A stretch of 64,000 nt of DNA from Daphnia pulex (GCF_021134715.1 NC_060027.1:248001-312000); one strand, 5' to 3'. Numbered from the stretch's first letter, positions 11,555 to 22,711 are shown. Program-made: numbers and translations. The notes: a model not told the origin generated them from the letters alone.

Positions 11555-13219
11555 GTTTAAATGTTTCAAAGTTGTGCCAACACTCTACCACCTACCACTA
11601 AATCGTCGAATAAAATGAAAACATGTTATTTGAAAAATATGGCCACATCTATTTCAAAATCGAGCTCCTATCATCTAGTGCCTTACCGAATGTGTGGCGG
11701 TGAATTAAAGCTAAACGTATCTGGCGAGCGTGATAAAAATACCAGCAGTTTAGTTTCCCGATATTGGTAAAAAACTGGGGTGACACACGACGCACTGCGG
11801 GACAGCTGTTTCTATAGTCAGCAGCAGCTCCACATTATTTAGGCACTGACGAATATCGTTCCCCCTGCATTTTCAAATGTATACGGGACAATTTGAGTGA
11901 ATTGAGGCCACAGATAAATAGCCAGCGGAGAACACATCACGGGGGTTAAAATAAATAGACTTCCACCCGAGTATATGCTCTTCTTATCTTTCAATCGAAA
12001 TCTTTATTATGCCCTCCCTATTTTTGTTTGAGATAAGACTGACGAGGGGGAAAGCGATAAACCTGAATCGGCCGTTTAAATGGATTCAAAGAAAATGCAA
12101 TTTACAAAATTCAGTGGGGAGTACCGGAGTAATGGCTCTTCCCCACAATTGAGGATAAGGGGTCCTACCGGCTAGAACCAATCGGGAATAGGTAAGAAAA
12201 ACAAAATCCTGTACAGGTACTAACAGGTGAGGGGGTAGTAAACTCACCTTGAGAATGTCAGATCAAAACGCCCCCCTTTGAAACGTTGAATAGCTGACGT
12301 CAGCAAAATAGTAAAATACTAACGACACAACAGATTAAATCAAATGGACTTTTCTCAGTGGCAATGGGAATGAATTTACTGTTAAATTTTTACCTGACGT
12401 TATCCGTCCGAAAATGAACGCCACTTTACTGACGGGGCAGAAAGCGCAAGGAAATTCGATTCATCGAAATTGGAACTGGATGACGAGAACTCCAATTTGG
12501 ACACGTCCGTCTCGTTTGGCAGTTACGAGGCAACTCGATCGACCCTCAGGTCGTAGCCCTTCGAGATACAGGCATATAAAATTTGAACTTATACATTTAC
12601 TGGGGAGTTTTACTTTTCTTGGAAAAGGGAAGAACAAATTTCACCTTTTGGTTCAAAGGAAAAGAAAATATTTTTAAAAAAGAGTCGCAATAATCTTATT
12701 TCAATTAAAATTTTTTGAGCGCAACGGCTAATAATTGCGAAATTTGAAAATTAGGTTGAATTATCTATCGCTTGAAAAATGGTTATGCAGATTTTAATTT
12801 CATTTAGCTTTATAGTCATTATTCAATTTGTTGTGTGTGTTCAGCTTTTTCATTGATTAACTTTCTTCTTTCTAGATTTATTCAAGTGTGTTAATGGATA
12901 AAATTATGAAATGCCGTTAGGGAAGTATACCAAAGAAAAGGATACAGTACATAATTAAATGCTTGTTTTTTTTACATTTCACGCGAAGATGGGGTGAGAT
13001 AACGATCAAAACTATTCAGGTGCAATATGACAGTTTGTGTTTGTCGTAATAAAATAGACGGTTGAAATTCAATGTTAATAAGGCACACCCAAATGATTTC
13101 CCATAATTAAGAAATGGAGGCAAAAATGTTAGAAGGTGATAGAAAAAGGATTGCAGGTGTCAAAAAAGAAAGAAATTCAGGCTATAAAGTGACAAGGGAA
13201 AGAAGAAGATGGATAAAGT
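11555..13219. other. Intergenic, no gene seen
   Basis: Upstream region of the preceding gene and 3' flank of the next. A (+) frame at 12414-12677 lacks coding character and splice context. No clear TATA box was found for the gene at 11175-11554. Confidence 0.5.
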
Positions 13220-13498
13220 TCATTTTTTTAAAAAGCCCCAGAAAACATTCCACCAAGGCTGGTCTGGCGCAGTGGTGGCATTCTCAACGACGTCCTTGCC
13301 GTCGTCAAGCACCGGGACGGCGATTTGACGGGTAAGATCAACAGGAGCGGCGTTGAAGGCGGTATTCATCAAAGCCAAAACCATTATCAAGAGAAGGCAC
13401 AAATTGCGCAACTATAATAATAATGAACGAACGTGAATTTTAAACACGATTGATATTACATAATTATTTGCTCGTCTTACCGGATTACGGCGAATCAT
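13220..13498 (-). CDS. Small secreted peptide with Trp-rich C-terminus
   Basis: Exon 1 (13498-13481, MIRRNP) joins exon 2 (13411-13220) through a 69-base phase-0 intron. The product is 69 residues with a signal peptide (LRNLCLLLIMVLALMNTAFNA). The mature part is about 42 residues: APVDLTRQIAVPVLDDGK, an acidic middle, then the closing run PWWNVFWGFLKK. The tail is aromatic and amphipathic and ends in two lysines. There are no cysteines. A TATAAAAA lies upstream at 13697-13704 with a leader intron (donor near 13643). It could be a secreted signalling or membrane-active peptide. No family was recognised. Confidence 0.7.
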
Positions 13499-13696
13499 GA
13501 TGAAAGTGAATTAACTTGAACGATTTGGTGAATTTGTTCAGCTGATAATGGCAAAAAGAAATCAAGTCAAACCCGGTCAAACCGTCTATCATATAATTCT
13601 GTATTGACTTAAACTAAATAAGAATTTGCTATAAGGTTCTTACCAGTGCGACGACAGGTTGGTGACGGACAGACGATTCCGTGGCAGTTGTGTCCG

Positions 13697-13704
13697 TTTT
13701 TATA
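13697..13704 (-). promoter_or_regulatory. TATA box of the Trp-tail peptide gene
   Basis: TATAAAAA on the (-) strand, about 200 bases upstream of the ATG. A spliced leader (CACTG/GTAAGAA near 13644) accounts for the distance. Confidence 0.55.
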
Positions 13705-14331
13705 GAAGCCGAATGAGTCACTGGATAATAAGTATACACACCCATACACCTTGTCCAGTTGATGCGTTGGCCAGCTAGTATAACTAGTTTAGAGGTGCAC
13801 ACTCGTGGCGGCAAATTCAAACTCAACCAAAGGCAGTTGACACAAGGTGGACGGCAACTCGACAAATCCGGCAGATGCAGTTCGTATCTGTTTTTCCAGC
13901 ACATTTTTTCTGCTCTGGTCTGAATTCATTTCCATTCGAGCGATTTGTCGGCTTCTGCAGCTAGCTTTTCTATACGTCCGACGGTGAAAAGTTTGGACAG
14001 TTTAAAGCAAGTGGTGCTGGTGATGACGTCAACGTATAGTGCAGTTGTTTATGTCTCATCGCAGCTGCATCCATAAAAATGTATAGAAAACAAACTGCAA
14101 CGTCCATTTTTTGGACACTGTCGATTTGAACCGAATGAAAAAGATTCAATTTTCGAAAGGAGCAAACAATGTGTAATAATAGGTAACAAAAACAAACGAA
14201 TAAAACATAACAGAAACATTGATTAATAACCCAGTCGGAAATCAATAAGTGGCCAAAATAGTGAGAGAATTAAAAAACGCGGGCATTTCAAATTGCTGTC
14301 GTGTCGTCATTTCAGTTCATGGCTGTCATTC
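13705..14331. other. Intergenic, no gene seen
   Basis: Upstream region of the peptide gene and 3' flank of the next cuticle-like gene. No motif recognised. Confidence 0.45.
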
Positions 14332-14980
14332 TTATTGCTGGAAGACGACGACGCCAGGGGCGGCTGGTGCTTCTTCAACACCTTGGACTAGAAGCTCCTC
14401 CTCCTCGACTGGTGGAGCAGCAGCAGCGACATCATCACCGGAAGATTTCTGAGCCTCCCGCCATCCCAATCCGCCAAACGTTCCGTGATTCGAATGCTGG
14501 TAGCCGTAATAGCTATTTCCGTGGTAGTTATTTGATTGATGGCCTGCATAACCTCCGTAGCCGCCGGAAGTGTGATGGCCAGCGCTTCCGTAGTTGTGGG
14601 GTCGACTGTTGTAGGCACCGGCAGACGGGCGATAGTTGTAGGTCATAGCCGGGCGATTGTAGGAAGGACGATTGTAATAAGCAGCCGGCCGACGGTTGTT
14701 GCTGATGTAATGGTGACGGCCGTCAATCGTTTCATCGCCTTCATCCAGCAGTACTAATGGGACAGTCTCGTCAATAGCGGCGACCTCATCACCAGCATCA
14801 GCTGCTGGCGCATCTTCTTGCGGATAAGGTAAGGCCAGGGCGGACACCGTCACAAAGACCAACACCATCGACTGATTTTATTACGTAATAACACGACATT
14901 TAGAGATAGAATTTGTTTGTTCATACAATGAAATTTAAAATTGAATAACTTACCATCAACACGATAGGACTGTGAGACAT
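14332..14980 (-). CDS. Secreted Gly/Tyr/His-rich cuticle-like protein (WREAQK type)
   Basis: Exon 1 (14980-14954, MSHSPIVLM) and exon 2 (14871-14332) are split by an 82-base phase-0 intron in the signal peptide. The product is 188 residues. Layout: signal (SMVLVFVTVSALA), mature start LPYPQEDAPAADAGDE, an acidic linker, a Tyr/Arg/Pro/Asn stretch with repeated YNRPSYNRPA, a Gly/Tyr/His stretch (GGYGGYAGHQSNNYHG), then GGLGWREAQK and an acidic Ala/Pro/Val tail. The gene at 16110-16673 shares the LPYPQ start and the GLGWRE(A/G)QK motif and is clearly a paralogue. A TATA box stands at 15060-15067. Probable extracellular matrix or cuticle component; no RR consensus is present. Confidence 0.85.
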
Positions 14981-15059
14981 TTTGGGAAGTAGTAATATCC
15001 TGGATGTTCCAAGTGCGGAAGAGGATTTCGGTTTGAAGTTGGTTGGAATCGATGCCGCT

Positions 15060-15067
15060 CTTTTATA
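15060..15067 (-). promoter_or_regulatory. TATA box
   Basis: TATAAAAG on the (-) strand, about 80 bases upstream of the ATG at 14980, leaving room for a leader of about 50 bases. Confidence 0.7.
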
Positions 15068-16109
15068 CGTACCGCGCGGTGCAACCGCTCAAAAGGTGCT
15101 AAATTAATTACTGAGACAGTGGGGCTACTTTTCTTGCCTTGGCTGCGAAAAAAATGGCTCCGTTGAACTTCACGGCTAATTGGTTCGGTAAACTTTTAGG
15201 GGAAAAACCTGGGGAAAACCCAATTGAAACCAATCGATATTAATGTAATGAAATAAATTGAAAGTATGTATACGCAAGTACGTATACGTGGGAATCGTAA
15301 TAGTCGTTCCGGGGGTATTTTTATAGTTAACAGCTTTTACTTTCTTTGGTGGAGAAAAAATTAAAACCCTGAATGTCATTTAGAGGTGGACGCCATATGA
15401 TATGTCTAATAAAATTTATTTGACTGCCCATTCAAGCTATATAATTTGAGTTCATTGACTTTCACCAGAACTCGTAGGTGAGGAGTAACGACGCTATTAC
15501 TGGAAATTCCCCCCGACTGATGTTGCTACTATACGAGGTGTATCGCATAATGATGTGAATGACACACACGGACACAACACCGACGTCTTTTATTTTAATC
15601 TGGAATAGTTGTTGTTGTTTTGCTTGGGAATAAGCGCTAATAGGATCTTATTAAATCATTTTAAAAAGCCTCGAGGGTATTCATTTTTATTCCTAGTTCA
15701 TCAAATAAACCTTTGCACATCAGGAAATTTAAAGCAGCGATATTCTTATCGAGTTAGAATTATGACTTGATGCCCATATTGTTGCACGTAAGAAATTCGG
15801 AAAATTCAGGTTTTGTTATATTTTATGATTATTAAGCTAATCACTTATAATAATATAATAATAAGGCAATTGATTACTCAAAATAGCGATGGTTCAAATT
15901 GATTTATTTTTGTAGTTACCACCCACACTGATCATTAGATGTCAATTTTAACAAATCATTCGCAGCAGTTTAACTATATGGACAACAACAACAACAGGAT
16001 CAAGAACAGGATGATTTAAAAAAACGAGTGTGGCGCAAATTGGAAGACATGAATCGTGAGAGTGGATTGGAATCAAAACATATCAGGTCATTTCCATTTG
16101 GGGATGTTC
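15068..16109. other. Intergenic, no gene seen
   Basis: AT-rich spacer. It includes a short CAA microsatellite near 15982-15996. No gene recognised. Confidence 0.5.
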
Positions 16110-16673
16110 TTATTCAAAAGTCACTGGTCCGGCAGCAGCGGCGGCAGGATCAACTGGAGCGGCGGTAGGATCGACTGGAGCGGCGGCATCACCTGGTTTC
16201 TGTCCCTCTCTCCATCCGAGTCCACCGTAACCGCCATATCCACCATATCCTCCATAATCTAAAATTTGACCAGGAACAACAATTTAGAATTTGCTGTTTT
16301 GACTAATAGAAATGCTTTCAAATCGATTCAAATGATTCGAATTCTTACTGTTGTAGTTGTTGCCGTATCCACCGTATCCACCATATCCACCATATCCGCC
16401 GCTATGGCCATGATGATGGTGATGGTGGCCATGGGGACGCAAGAAGAATCGCTCGTCAACTTTTTCACCATCCGCACCGGGAACAGGTGCGGCGGCAGCA
16501 GGATCGACGGGAGCAACATCGGCGGGAGCGGCGGCATCTTGAGGGTAAGGCAAGGCCACAGCAACGGCCACCAACAGCATCAACTGTAATAATAAAATAC
16601 GTCAATAATTAATTAATACATTAGGACTACGTTTGGTAATTTTGAAAGAACTTACCATCAACATTTTAGACAT
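16110..16673 (-). CDS. Secreted Gly/Tyr/His-rich cuticle-like protein (WREGQK type)
   Basis: Three coding exons (16673-16656, 16583-16349, 16258-16110) give 133 residues. The order is: signal peptide MSKMLM/LMLLVAVAVA split by the phase-0 intron; LPYPQDAAAPADVAPVDP; a KVDERFFLRP segment; a histidine run (HGHHHHHHGHSGG) that could bind metal; a GGY repeat tract; GGLGWREGQK; and an Ala/Pro/Asp tail ending GPVTFE. A phase-1 intron interrupts the GGY tract. It is a paralogue of the 14332-14980 gene by the LPYPQ start, the WRE(G/A)QK motif and the split signal peptide. TATA box at 16757-16763. Confidence 0.87.
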
Positions 16674-16756
16674 CTTCAAAAGGATTTGGTTTTGCAGCTT
16701 GAGCTCTGAAGGAGTTGAGGGAGCAGTGTGAAGAAACTTGAGGAATAGACGGCGAC

Positions 16757-16763
16757 TTTTATA
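16757..16763 (-). promoter_or_regulatory. TATA box
   Basis: TATAAAA on the (-) strand, 84 bases upstream of the ATG at 16673, the same spacing as in the paralogue at 14332-14980. Confidence 0.7.
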
Positions 16764-18588
16764 CGCGGGAAACGGTTGCCATCGACTCGAGTCTGGCTAT
16801 AGCGCAGGTACCAGGTACTAGAACCCCGGAGGCAACGTGGAATGTTGTTGTTGTTGTTTTGAGTCGCAGTGGGGACGAGAAACACACGCATTGGGAATCG
16901 CTGGAAAAACCCATCTCGACATGGGAGGAAGAAAACGAAAAAGAATGTAATAACGATGGGGATTTCCTTATGGGTTTTCAAACGAGCCGCCCATAGCTAT
17001 ACGTGACGAGATTGCAATCAGTTGAACTATTTAGTTCTCCTTGTTATTATAGTTGCAACCTTTTTTCGTTGCTGGGGTTTTTCCGTTCTTGCATTTCTCG
17101 CACAGCCTATTCATCTCTGGCTTCCGCATCCAGTTTTTTTTCCAAGTTTTTTTTGTACATGGAACTTTGTTTTGGCTAGAAGTTTTCGCTGATCACCTGT
17201 TGGTTGTTTGTTTGAGATCTTGCCGACGATAATATCAAATGGATAACTGAAGGTTCTTCATTTATTATTATTATTTTTGTATTTTTGTATTATTCTATAC
17301 TCTGTGTGTAAATTAAAGGCTATTTCGTTTTGTATTGCTTTTCATAATCCATATTCCGGAATGCGGATTTATCCGGATAATACTCATTTACTCTCATTGA
17401 TATCAAGCAACGCTGGAAGATTAGTGTCGTCTGCCGGTCTGCGTTCATTTTGTTTACAAGTTTCAGATTCAGACGCAAATTCAAGATAACAAAGACAATT
17501 AAACATTTTTATTTTGGAAACGAACGTGGCTGCACGAAAAATGGCACAACAAATATAATTATAAAACTGTTGTCGCCGTATCAACCTTGGTGTCGTCGCT
17601 TTCCATGCTCTCCACTGTCCACTCCATGGCCATGCTGTTTGGCAGGTAAATAAAACTAAGGATAGAAATGAAATAATTGAATAAGTTTGTTTGAACTGTA
17701 ACCATCTCCTTGGTACTGATTTTAGGCTTGAGCCAGCCATTGTAACCTCAAGATAGGCCAGGTTTGCTTGTGCTGGTATCATCATCACCAGCAGTCTCAA
17801 GTTATTATCGCCAGGATGATTTTCGTTACTTTTATTCCTCTGACCTGCTTGATATCTCAATGATGCAAAACTTGCACAAGTATTACATGCAAACCTTCAA
17901 TTCAAAATTATGGTTTACCCACTGTCTCATTTTCAATTTTTTCCTTGCTTGTTATATAATTTCTGTCAACATTTTTCGTAACCCATTTCTTATTTTTTTA
18001 TTTAGATAAACAGCATCCCTCTTTTTTGGAGAAATTACCAATGTTGGCCGAGTTAGGGATCTCTTCTTCCTCTTAAATCCCCTCTGCCCTCGTGTACATG
18101 CATGTGGGTGTAGGTGCATTCACGAGGAGTGGCGTATTCAACTTTACTGCGAATGGAACACTTACAGTAAATGGCCTGGCTGGATTTCCCAGGCTTTAAG
18201 GTAATTCTTGGTTTTTAACTATTGGGTGACGTTGAACATGGTACGATTATTCCCGAGCTAGGCGATTGACTGCAACTGTTTGAGCCCTTGCCGTTTTTGT
18301 TGATTTAGTTAGGGGGCTAATAATAATTAATTTGTAGCTAACGACTGCAGATCAGGCTTGTTTTGTTTTTTGTCTGTGGGTAAATGATCAAATTTAAAAA
18401 CATTTTGACTCTAAACACTTGAAGCAAAGTGCAACTAGAAAATTGTATGACAGAGCATTCAGGACTGGCACCTCCTGGTTCCACGAATGAATTCAACGAA
18501 ATGTTCAAGTGCTGTTTGAAGCAGTAATATTTTAAATATGCCAACGATACAGAGAAAACTGAATATAACAATGCGTGGGGCCATTTGA
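16764..18588. other. Mostly intergenic; one doubtful (-) strand frame
   Basis: A 158-codon (-) frame (17384-17860) is open but has no recognised motif. Inside it, in another frame, lies a 44-codon frame (17567-17701) starting MVTVQTNLFNYFISILSF, which looks like a signal peptide followed by an acidic tail. Splice signals do not decide between them. Neither is called as a gene. 18000-18588 holds nothing I recognise. Confidence 0.35.
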
Positions 18589-19481
18589 TTATTGGAAAAT
18601 CACTTCTTCACCAGCCGAGGGAACGCCTTGTGATTGTAACGCGGGTTGGGGGAGAATACCACCAACCTCGACGGGAATTTGGGGAACGGAATCGGCTTCA
18701 GGAAAAACAGGATCGACGGCTTCCGGCGCCGCCTCCGCTGCAACAACCGGAGCAGCCGAAGCGTCGCCATCCACTGCCGGTTTCTTTTCTCCTTCACGCA
18801 AGCCCAACAATCCGTCCAGCACATTTCCTACCGCGCCCAAAATACCTTGAGGCCGTCCGTAATAGCCATATCCCCCAGGGTATCCTATCATTTTTGTTTT
18901 TTTAACGTGTTAATCGTTATTACATTGAAAAAGACGATTTCCGCATCAAAATGAAATTACCACCGTGTCCGTAGGGGCGATCGTATCCCCCATGTCCGTA
19001 ATTGCCGTAAGCGTTGTGCCCATAATTCTGATGTCCATAATTTTGGTGTCCGTACTGTTGACTTGAGTGATGGCTTTCGTATCGCTCACTGCTGTAATAA
19101 TTACTGCCGTACTGTTGACCGCCGTACCCTTAAAAAGATAACAAGCGCAATTTGCTATGACCTAATCGCCACTCTTGTATCGATTGAATACCATAAGATG
19201 GACGAAAACGCAAGTCGACAGATTCGCCTTCAACCGGAGGTGCGGAAGCGTCGGGAGTATCGGCCGCCGGAGTCTCAACCACCACAGCCGCCGGCGAATC
19301 GTCGCTGTTGGGTTGCGGAAAAGCGACAACAACCGCAACCATCAACTATATGGAATTCGAATTCCAACAACAAAAAAACTGAAAGTCAATTTGTCCTTCT
19401 GTGTGGTTAAATTTAATTGTTTTTAAAAGAAAATTGTGAACGTACTACCGTGAAAACAACCAGAAAAGTTAAACGAGGCAT
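18589..19481 (-). CDS. Secreted Gly/Tyr/His-rich cuticle-like protein (LREGEKK type)
   Basis: Four coding exons (19481-19449, 19345-19192, 19128-18961, 18884-18589) give 216 residues in phase. The signal peptide MPRLTFLVVFT/LMVAVVVA is split by a phase-0 intron. The mature chain starts FPQPNSDDSPAA and an acidic Ala/Pro/Val linker follows. Next comes a Tyr/Gly/Gln/His repeat region (QQYGHQNYGHQNYGH), then GGYPGGYGYYGRPQG, a short hydrophobic stretch, GLLGLREGEKKPAVDGD, and an acidic Ala/Pro tail ending EEVIFQ. GLREGEKK aligns with GLGWREGQK of the two preceding genes, and the linker/repeat/tail plan is the same. A diverged family member. No clean TATA box was found. Confidence 0.85.
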
Positions 19482-19879
19482 GGCTACAGCCAGACGAACG
19501 CGTGAACTTGAACTGAGACTCAAAGTCGAACCTCACCTTCGTTTAATATTCCCCTTCCCCCTTTCCTCCGATGGGCTTTTTCTTACCTTAAAAGGCGTGA
19601 CGTGACTTGACGGATGCGTATAAACGTGAAGATACTCTCAACACGTTTTTGGGCTGTAAAACTCAACAACTACGCGGAAGTTGAAATCATTTCTGGCCCT
19701 TTAAAACAATTCCATTTAGATATTAATTTATTGCGTTTCTAATTTCAGCGGGAATGCGCTTTTACATCATGGATCGAGAAAAATAGTCGAAAAATAATAC
19801 TGGCTGGGATTGTGTACAGGAATTTGTGTGTTGGTTCTTTTTTGAAATCGAATTAGGATACGGAATAATTTAATCGTTT
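19482..19879. other. Promoter/intergenic
   Basis: Upstream region of the previous gene. A TATAAA-like word near 19619-19625 lies in the (+) orientation only. No gene seen. Confidence 0.4.
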
Positions 19880-20383
19880 CTAGTAAGGTGAATTCCCATA
19901 GCCGGCGGTATTAGCTCCGTAGTTGTTGTTGAGATAAGGCGGGCTGTAGTAGTTGCCGGAAGAGGCCGGATAAGGTGACGAGCCGTAAGGATTGGTCGGT
20001 TGCTGGTGATGGTGGTGCTGGTGGTGTTGAGAGCCGAAGCTGTTGGATCCTCCGTAATAGTTTGGCGGCTGTTGTTGTGCAATTACCGGAGTAGGACCGT
20101 AAATCCCGCCGTATTGATTATGACTAGCCCCCGGGTAAACTCCTCCGCCATAGTTTCCGGCTCCTCCGTAATAATCCGGTTGGTGTTGCTGGTTGTAACC
20201 ACCGCCGGAATAATAATGACGAGATTTCTCCTCCGCATCAGACGAATCTTTAGCCAGGACTGAGCTCATGGCCACAGCCAAAACAACAGCCAAAATCTTT
20301 TTGAAATTAAAAACATAATTAATTCAATTAAGTTTGATTGTGATTTTTAAAGGCAGACTTACCACAGGGAGAGAAGTAGACAT
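19880..20383 (-). CDS. Secreted Gly/Tyr/Gln/His-rich cuticle-like protein
   Basis: Exon 1 (20383-20363, MSTSLPV) and exon 2 (20296-19880) are joined by a phase-0 intron in the signal peptide (ILAVVLAVAMSSVLA). The product is 145 residues. After a short acidic-basic start (KDSSDAEEKSRHYYS) the chain is GGGYNQQHQPDYYGG-like throughout, with a His/Gln run (QHHQHHHHQQP) and Pro/Ser/Tyr-rich end. Tyrosine content is high, as in proteins that are cross-linked in cuticle or chorion. The WREGQK motif of its neighbours is absent. TATA box at 20437-20445. Confidence 0.85.
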
Positions 20384-20436
20384 GTTGTTTCAAGTGAAAT
20401 GATGAACTTGTTTGAAATCACTGGGTAAACCCGGAG

Positions 20437-20445
20437 CTTTATATA
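20437..20445 (-). promoter_or_regulatory. TATA box
   Basis: TATATAAAG on the (-) strand, about 55 bases upstream of the ATG at 20383. Confidence 0.65.
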
Positions 20446-20973
20446 GTAGTACCGTAGTAGCAGACACACACGTCTATAAATTATATGATGTTAAAATTAA
20501 AGAGAAATTGAATTGAATCGTAAAAATCCAAAAGTTCGTCCGTGTCACTGTGTCAGTAGTGGAGGGGCCACATATACCGAGGTCGTCGAGTCTCCAGCAA
20601 TTATGCAATAAAGTCAATAAAGGTAAAAGTTGTCTCTGCAAAGGTAACCCATTCGCCAAAGTTGGATAATTATTTAAAAAAAAGTTAATTCAGTGACTGC
20701 GCTTAAAAGTTGATGCCCTTGGAGATTATTAACTCGACTCCATCTTGTTTTATAGACTTCATTCGTCATCGCCGCCGGATATTTGTGAATAACATTTTCT
20801 TTTTACGACTCACGTCTAATTTCAAGGGAATAATTAAATAAAAATTGCACAAACATTGTGAAGATAATAATAAAAAAAGAAAAGTCGGTTGGATGATGAA
20901 TTTATCGTGAAGTTTATTTTTTAGAAATCACGTTTGAGAATTTCAATCGGGCAAAAAAAGAGAGATGGCGAAA
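20446..20973. other. Intergenic
   Basis: Spacer between the cuticle-like gene and the orphan gene. No feature recognised. Confidence 0.45.
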
Positions 20974-21498
20974 TTAAATCAGTTGTTTGTAATCGGATGG
21001 TGGACGGGATGACCAGTAGCGAGCCTTTAGGTTGGAACATTTAGTAATGGCCATTTCCCTCAACTGAAATAATTTCTCTTTAAAAAAGCTGGACATTCGC
21101 TGTTGGATTCGGTACGTCACGGCCTTCGGGACAAGGTGATGGTTTTCCACGGGAATGGTGATCGGCTTCCATCGATTCCTTTCGGTGATGATTTGTTTGA
21201 TCTGATTGACCAAGTGGTTGGTGGATTGAATCAAATCCGAAACGATTTTCGTGTTGTTGGGGTCGTCAGAAGTCCATGGGGAGTCACTTAGACGATTGAG
21301 TCCACTCACCAGTCGGCCAACTGATGCATAAATCGCCTCGACATCATTGTCACCCCTTGCCAATCTGTTCGATAGGTCCACCAGCTCGGCTTCCATATTC
21401 TCACATTCAAATATCCAATACAATTTGGGGGTAGAATGAGATGGCCTGGTTATCGGGATTGGTGCAGGCTCGCAACCCAAATCAATCAAATTAAACAT
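20974..21498 (-). CDS. Orphan single-exon protein, likely helical
   Basis: One open frame of 174 residues starts MFNLIDLGCEPAPIPITR and ends DYKQLI. It has no signal peptide, no membrane segment and no cysteine pattern. The middle (AELVDLSNRLARGDNDVEAI, then SDLIQSTNHLVNQIKQIITE) has heptad-like spacing and probably forms long helices. It is the only intron-less gene in the cluster and its composition is unlike the Gly-rich neighbours. No family was recognised. The length of the open frame and its steady codon character are the main evidence. Confidence 0.65.
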   Translation of the reverse strand: MFNLIDLGCEPAPIPITRPSHSTPKLYWIFECENMEAELVDLSNRLARGDNDVEAIYASVGRLVSGLNRLSDSPWTSDDPNNTKIVSDLIQSTNHLVNQIKQIITERNRWKPITIPVENHHLVPKAVTYRIQQRMSSFFKEKLFQLREMAITKCSNLKARYWSSRPPSDYKQLI

Positions 21499-22010
21499 TT
21501 TCGTGAGAGTGTTATCATTCCCGAGTTGACGAGTGTCTTATAACAACTCACCCGAACGCTCGTGGTTGAGCAACGCGAAAAAATTTACATTTTCACAGTC
21601 GGAATTGCATTAAATTTATTGTTATTTTAAATTTTAATGTTTGTTCATGTTGCCGATAATTTTACGCGCAATATTCAAAACATTCTAAAAACAAATTGGC
21701 GAGAAATTGAATTGAATGAATTGAAATTGGCACCGCGTAGTTGCAGGTACACACCAATGAATGAACTCCCTTCCGGCGTATGTCAATGAAAATGGTTATT
21801 CCAAGAGAACGTCACGAGTCTGGAAAGACCCAAGGAAAAACAAAAAAATAAAATTCACACCACAACTTGTTCATCCGTACATTACCAGGAAAAACAAAGA
21901 GAATCGTGCATCTCCGTAACGCAGAAGAAACCAGGTAAAACCAGTTTGGAGGGTTTTGGCGTGAATCGCTCGAGGCGTATTCATTTGCGTACACGGAGGA
22001 CCCTCCCGGA
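21499..22010. other. Intergenic between divergent genes
   Basis: About 500 bases separate the (-) orphan gene from the (+) gene whose TATA box starts at 22011. No gene seen. Confidence 0.5.
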
Positions 22011-22017
22011 TATAAAA
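22011..22017 (+). promoter_or_regulatory. TATA box
   Basis: TATAAAA, 78 bases upstream of the ATG at 22089. A TCAGT initiator-like word follows at about 22044. Confidence 0.75.
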
Positions 22018-22088
22018 CTGCGAGTTAGACTTTGGTTTCGGCATCAGTCCACTTCATCTCAAGTCAACAATATAAACAAGTGAACGTC

Positions 22089-22611
22089 ATGTCCCTGCAA
22101 AACATTTTGGTAAGTTTGAAATTCAACTTAAATTGCCGCTTATTTAATTTTGATATTAACTTTAATTTCTCTCCAGGTTGTTCTTTTGTTCTCATTGTCC
22201 GCAGTTGTTGCCCGGCCAGCTGAAACGCCCGAAACGGTCGATGCCCGTCAAGGTTATAATTTATCCAATCAAGGACAGCAGATTGGTGTTCCCGGCGCCA
22301 ATTTCCCGTCCATTCCGAATTTAATTCCCGCAACTTATCCGGCCACTCCAATTGGATCAGTGGGAGCTTTCCCTGCCGTACCTGTTGCGTCGCCTGGAGC
22401 TTATTCGACCGGAAGCAACACTCGTCCGGCTTACGGCTACGACAACGCTTTCCCCGATCAGGTCAATTTCTCCGGAGCCGATCCTAACCGCAACACGGCT
22501 GCCAGTGTTTCAGCTCCTATTCACAATCAAGTGAATGGATTGATCCCCAACAACTTGTCAGGCATCTCCGCCAACGCCTTTTCGTCCGTTTTGTCCAATT
22601 TCAAAGTCTAA
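22089..22611 (+). CDS. Secreted Pro/Ala/Asn-rich cuticle-like protein
   Basis: Exon 1 (22089-22109, MSLQNIL) and exon 2 (22177-22611) are separated by a phase-0 intron in the signal peptide (VVLLFSLSAVVARPA). The product is 151 residues. The mature chain begins ETPETVDARQGYNLSNQGQQ, continues with Pro/Ala/Val repeats (SVGAFPAVPVASPGAYS) and ends NAFSSVLSNFKV. It is much less Gly-rich than its neighbours and lacks His runs. An AATAAA at 22712-22717 fits the 3' end. It shares gene structure and promoter type with the cluster, so a structural extracellular role is likely. Confidence 0.82.
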
Positions 22612-22711
22612 TCATCATGTCTCATTCTCCTCCACGGTTATTATACGTAAATTGCTTCACTCGAAAAAATATTCCTGAATTGTTTGTATAAATCATGTTA
22701 ACCGTACCGTC

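Noticed and set aside
12414-12677. 87-codon (+) frame
   Set aside because: No signal peptide, no splice support, no domain; composition fits noncoding DNA.
14249-14757. Several (+) open frames of 67-115 codons opposite the WREAQK gene
   Set aside because: They are antisense shadows of a GC-rich coding exon; the (-) frame has signal peptide, splice sites and TATA box.
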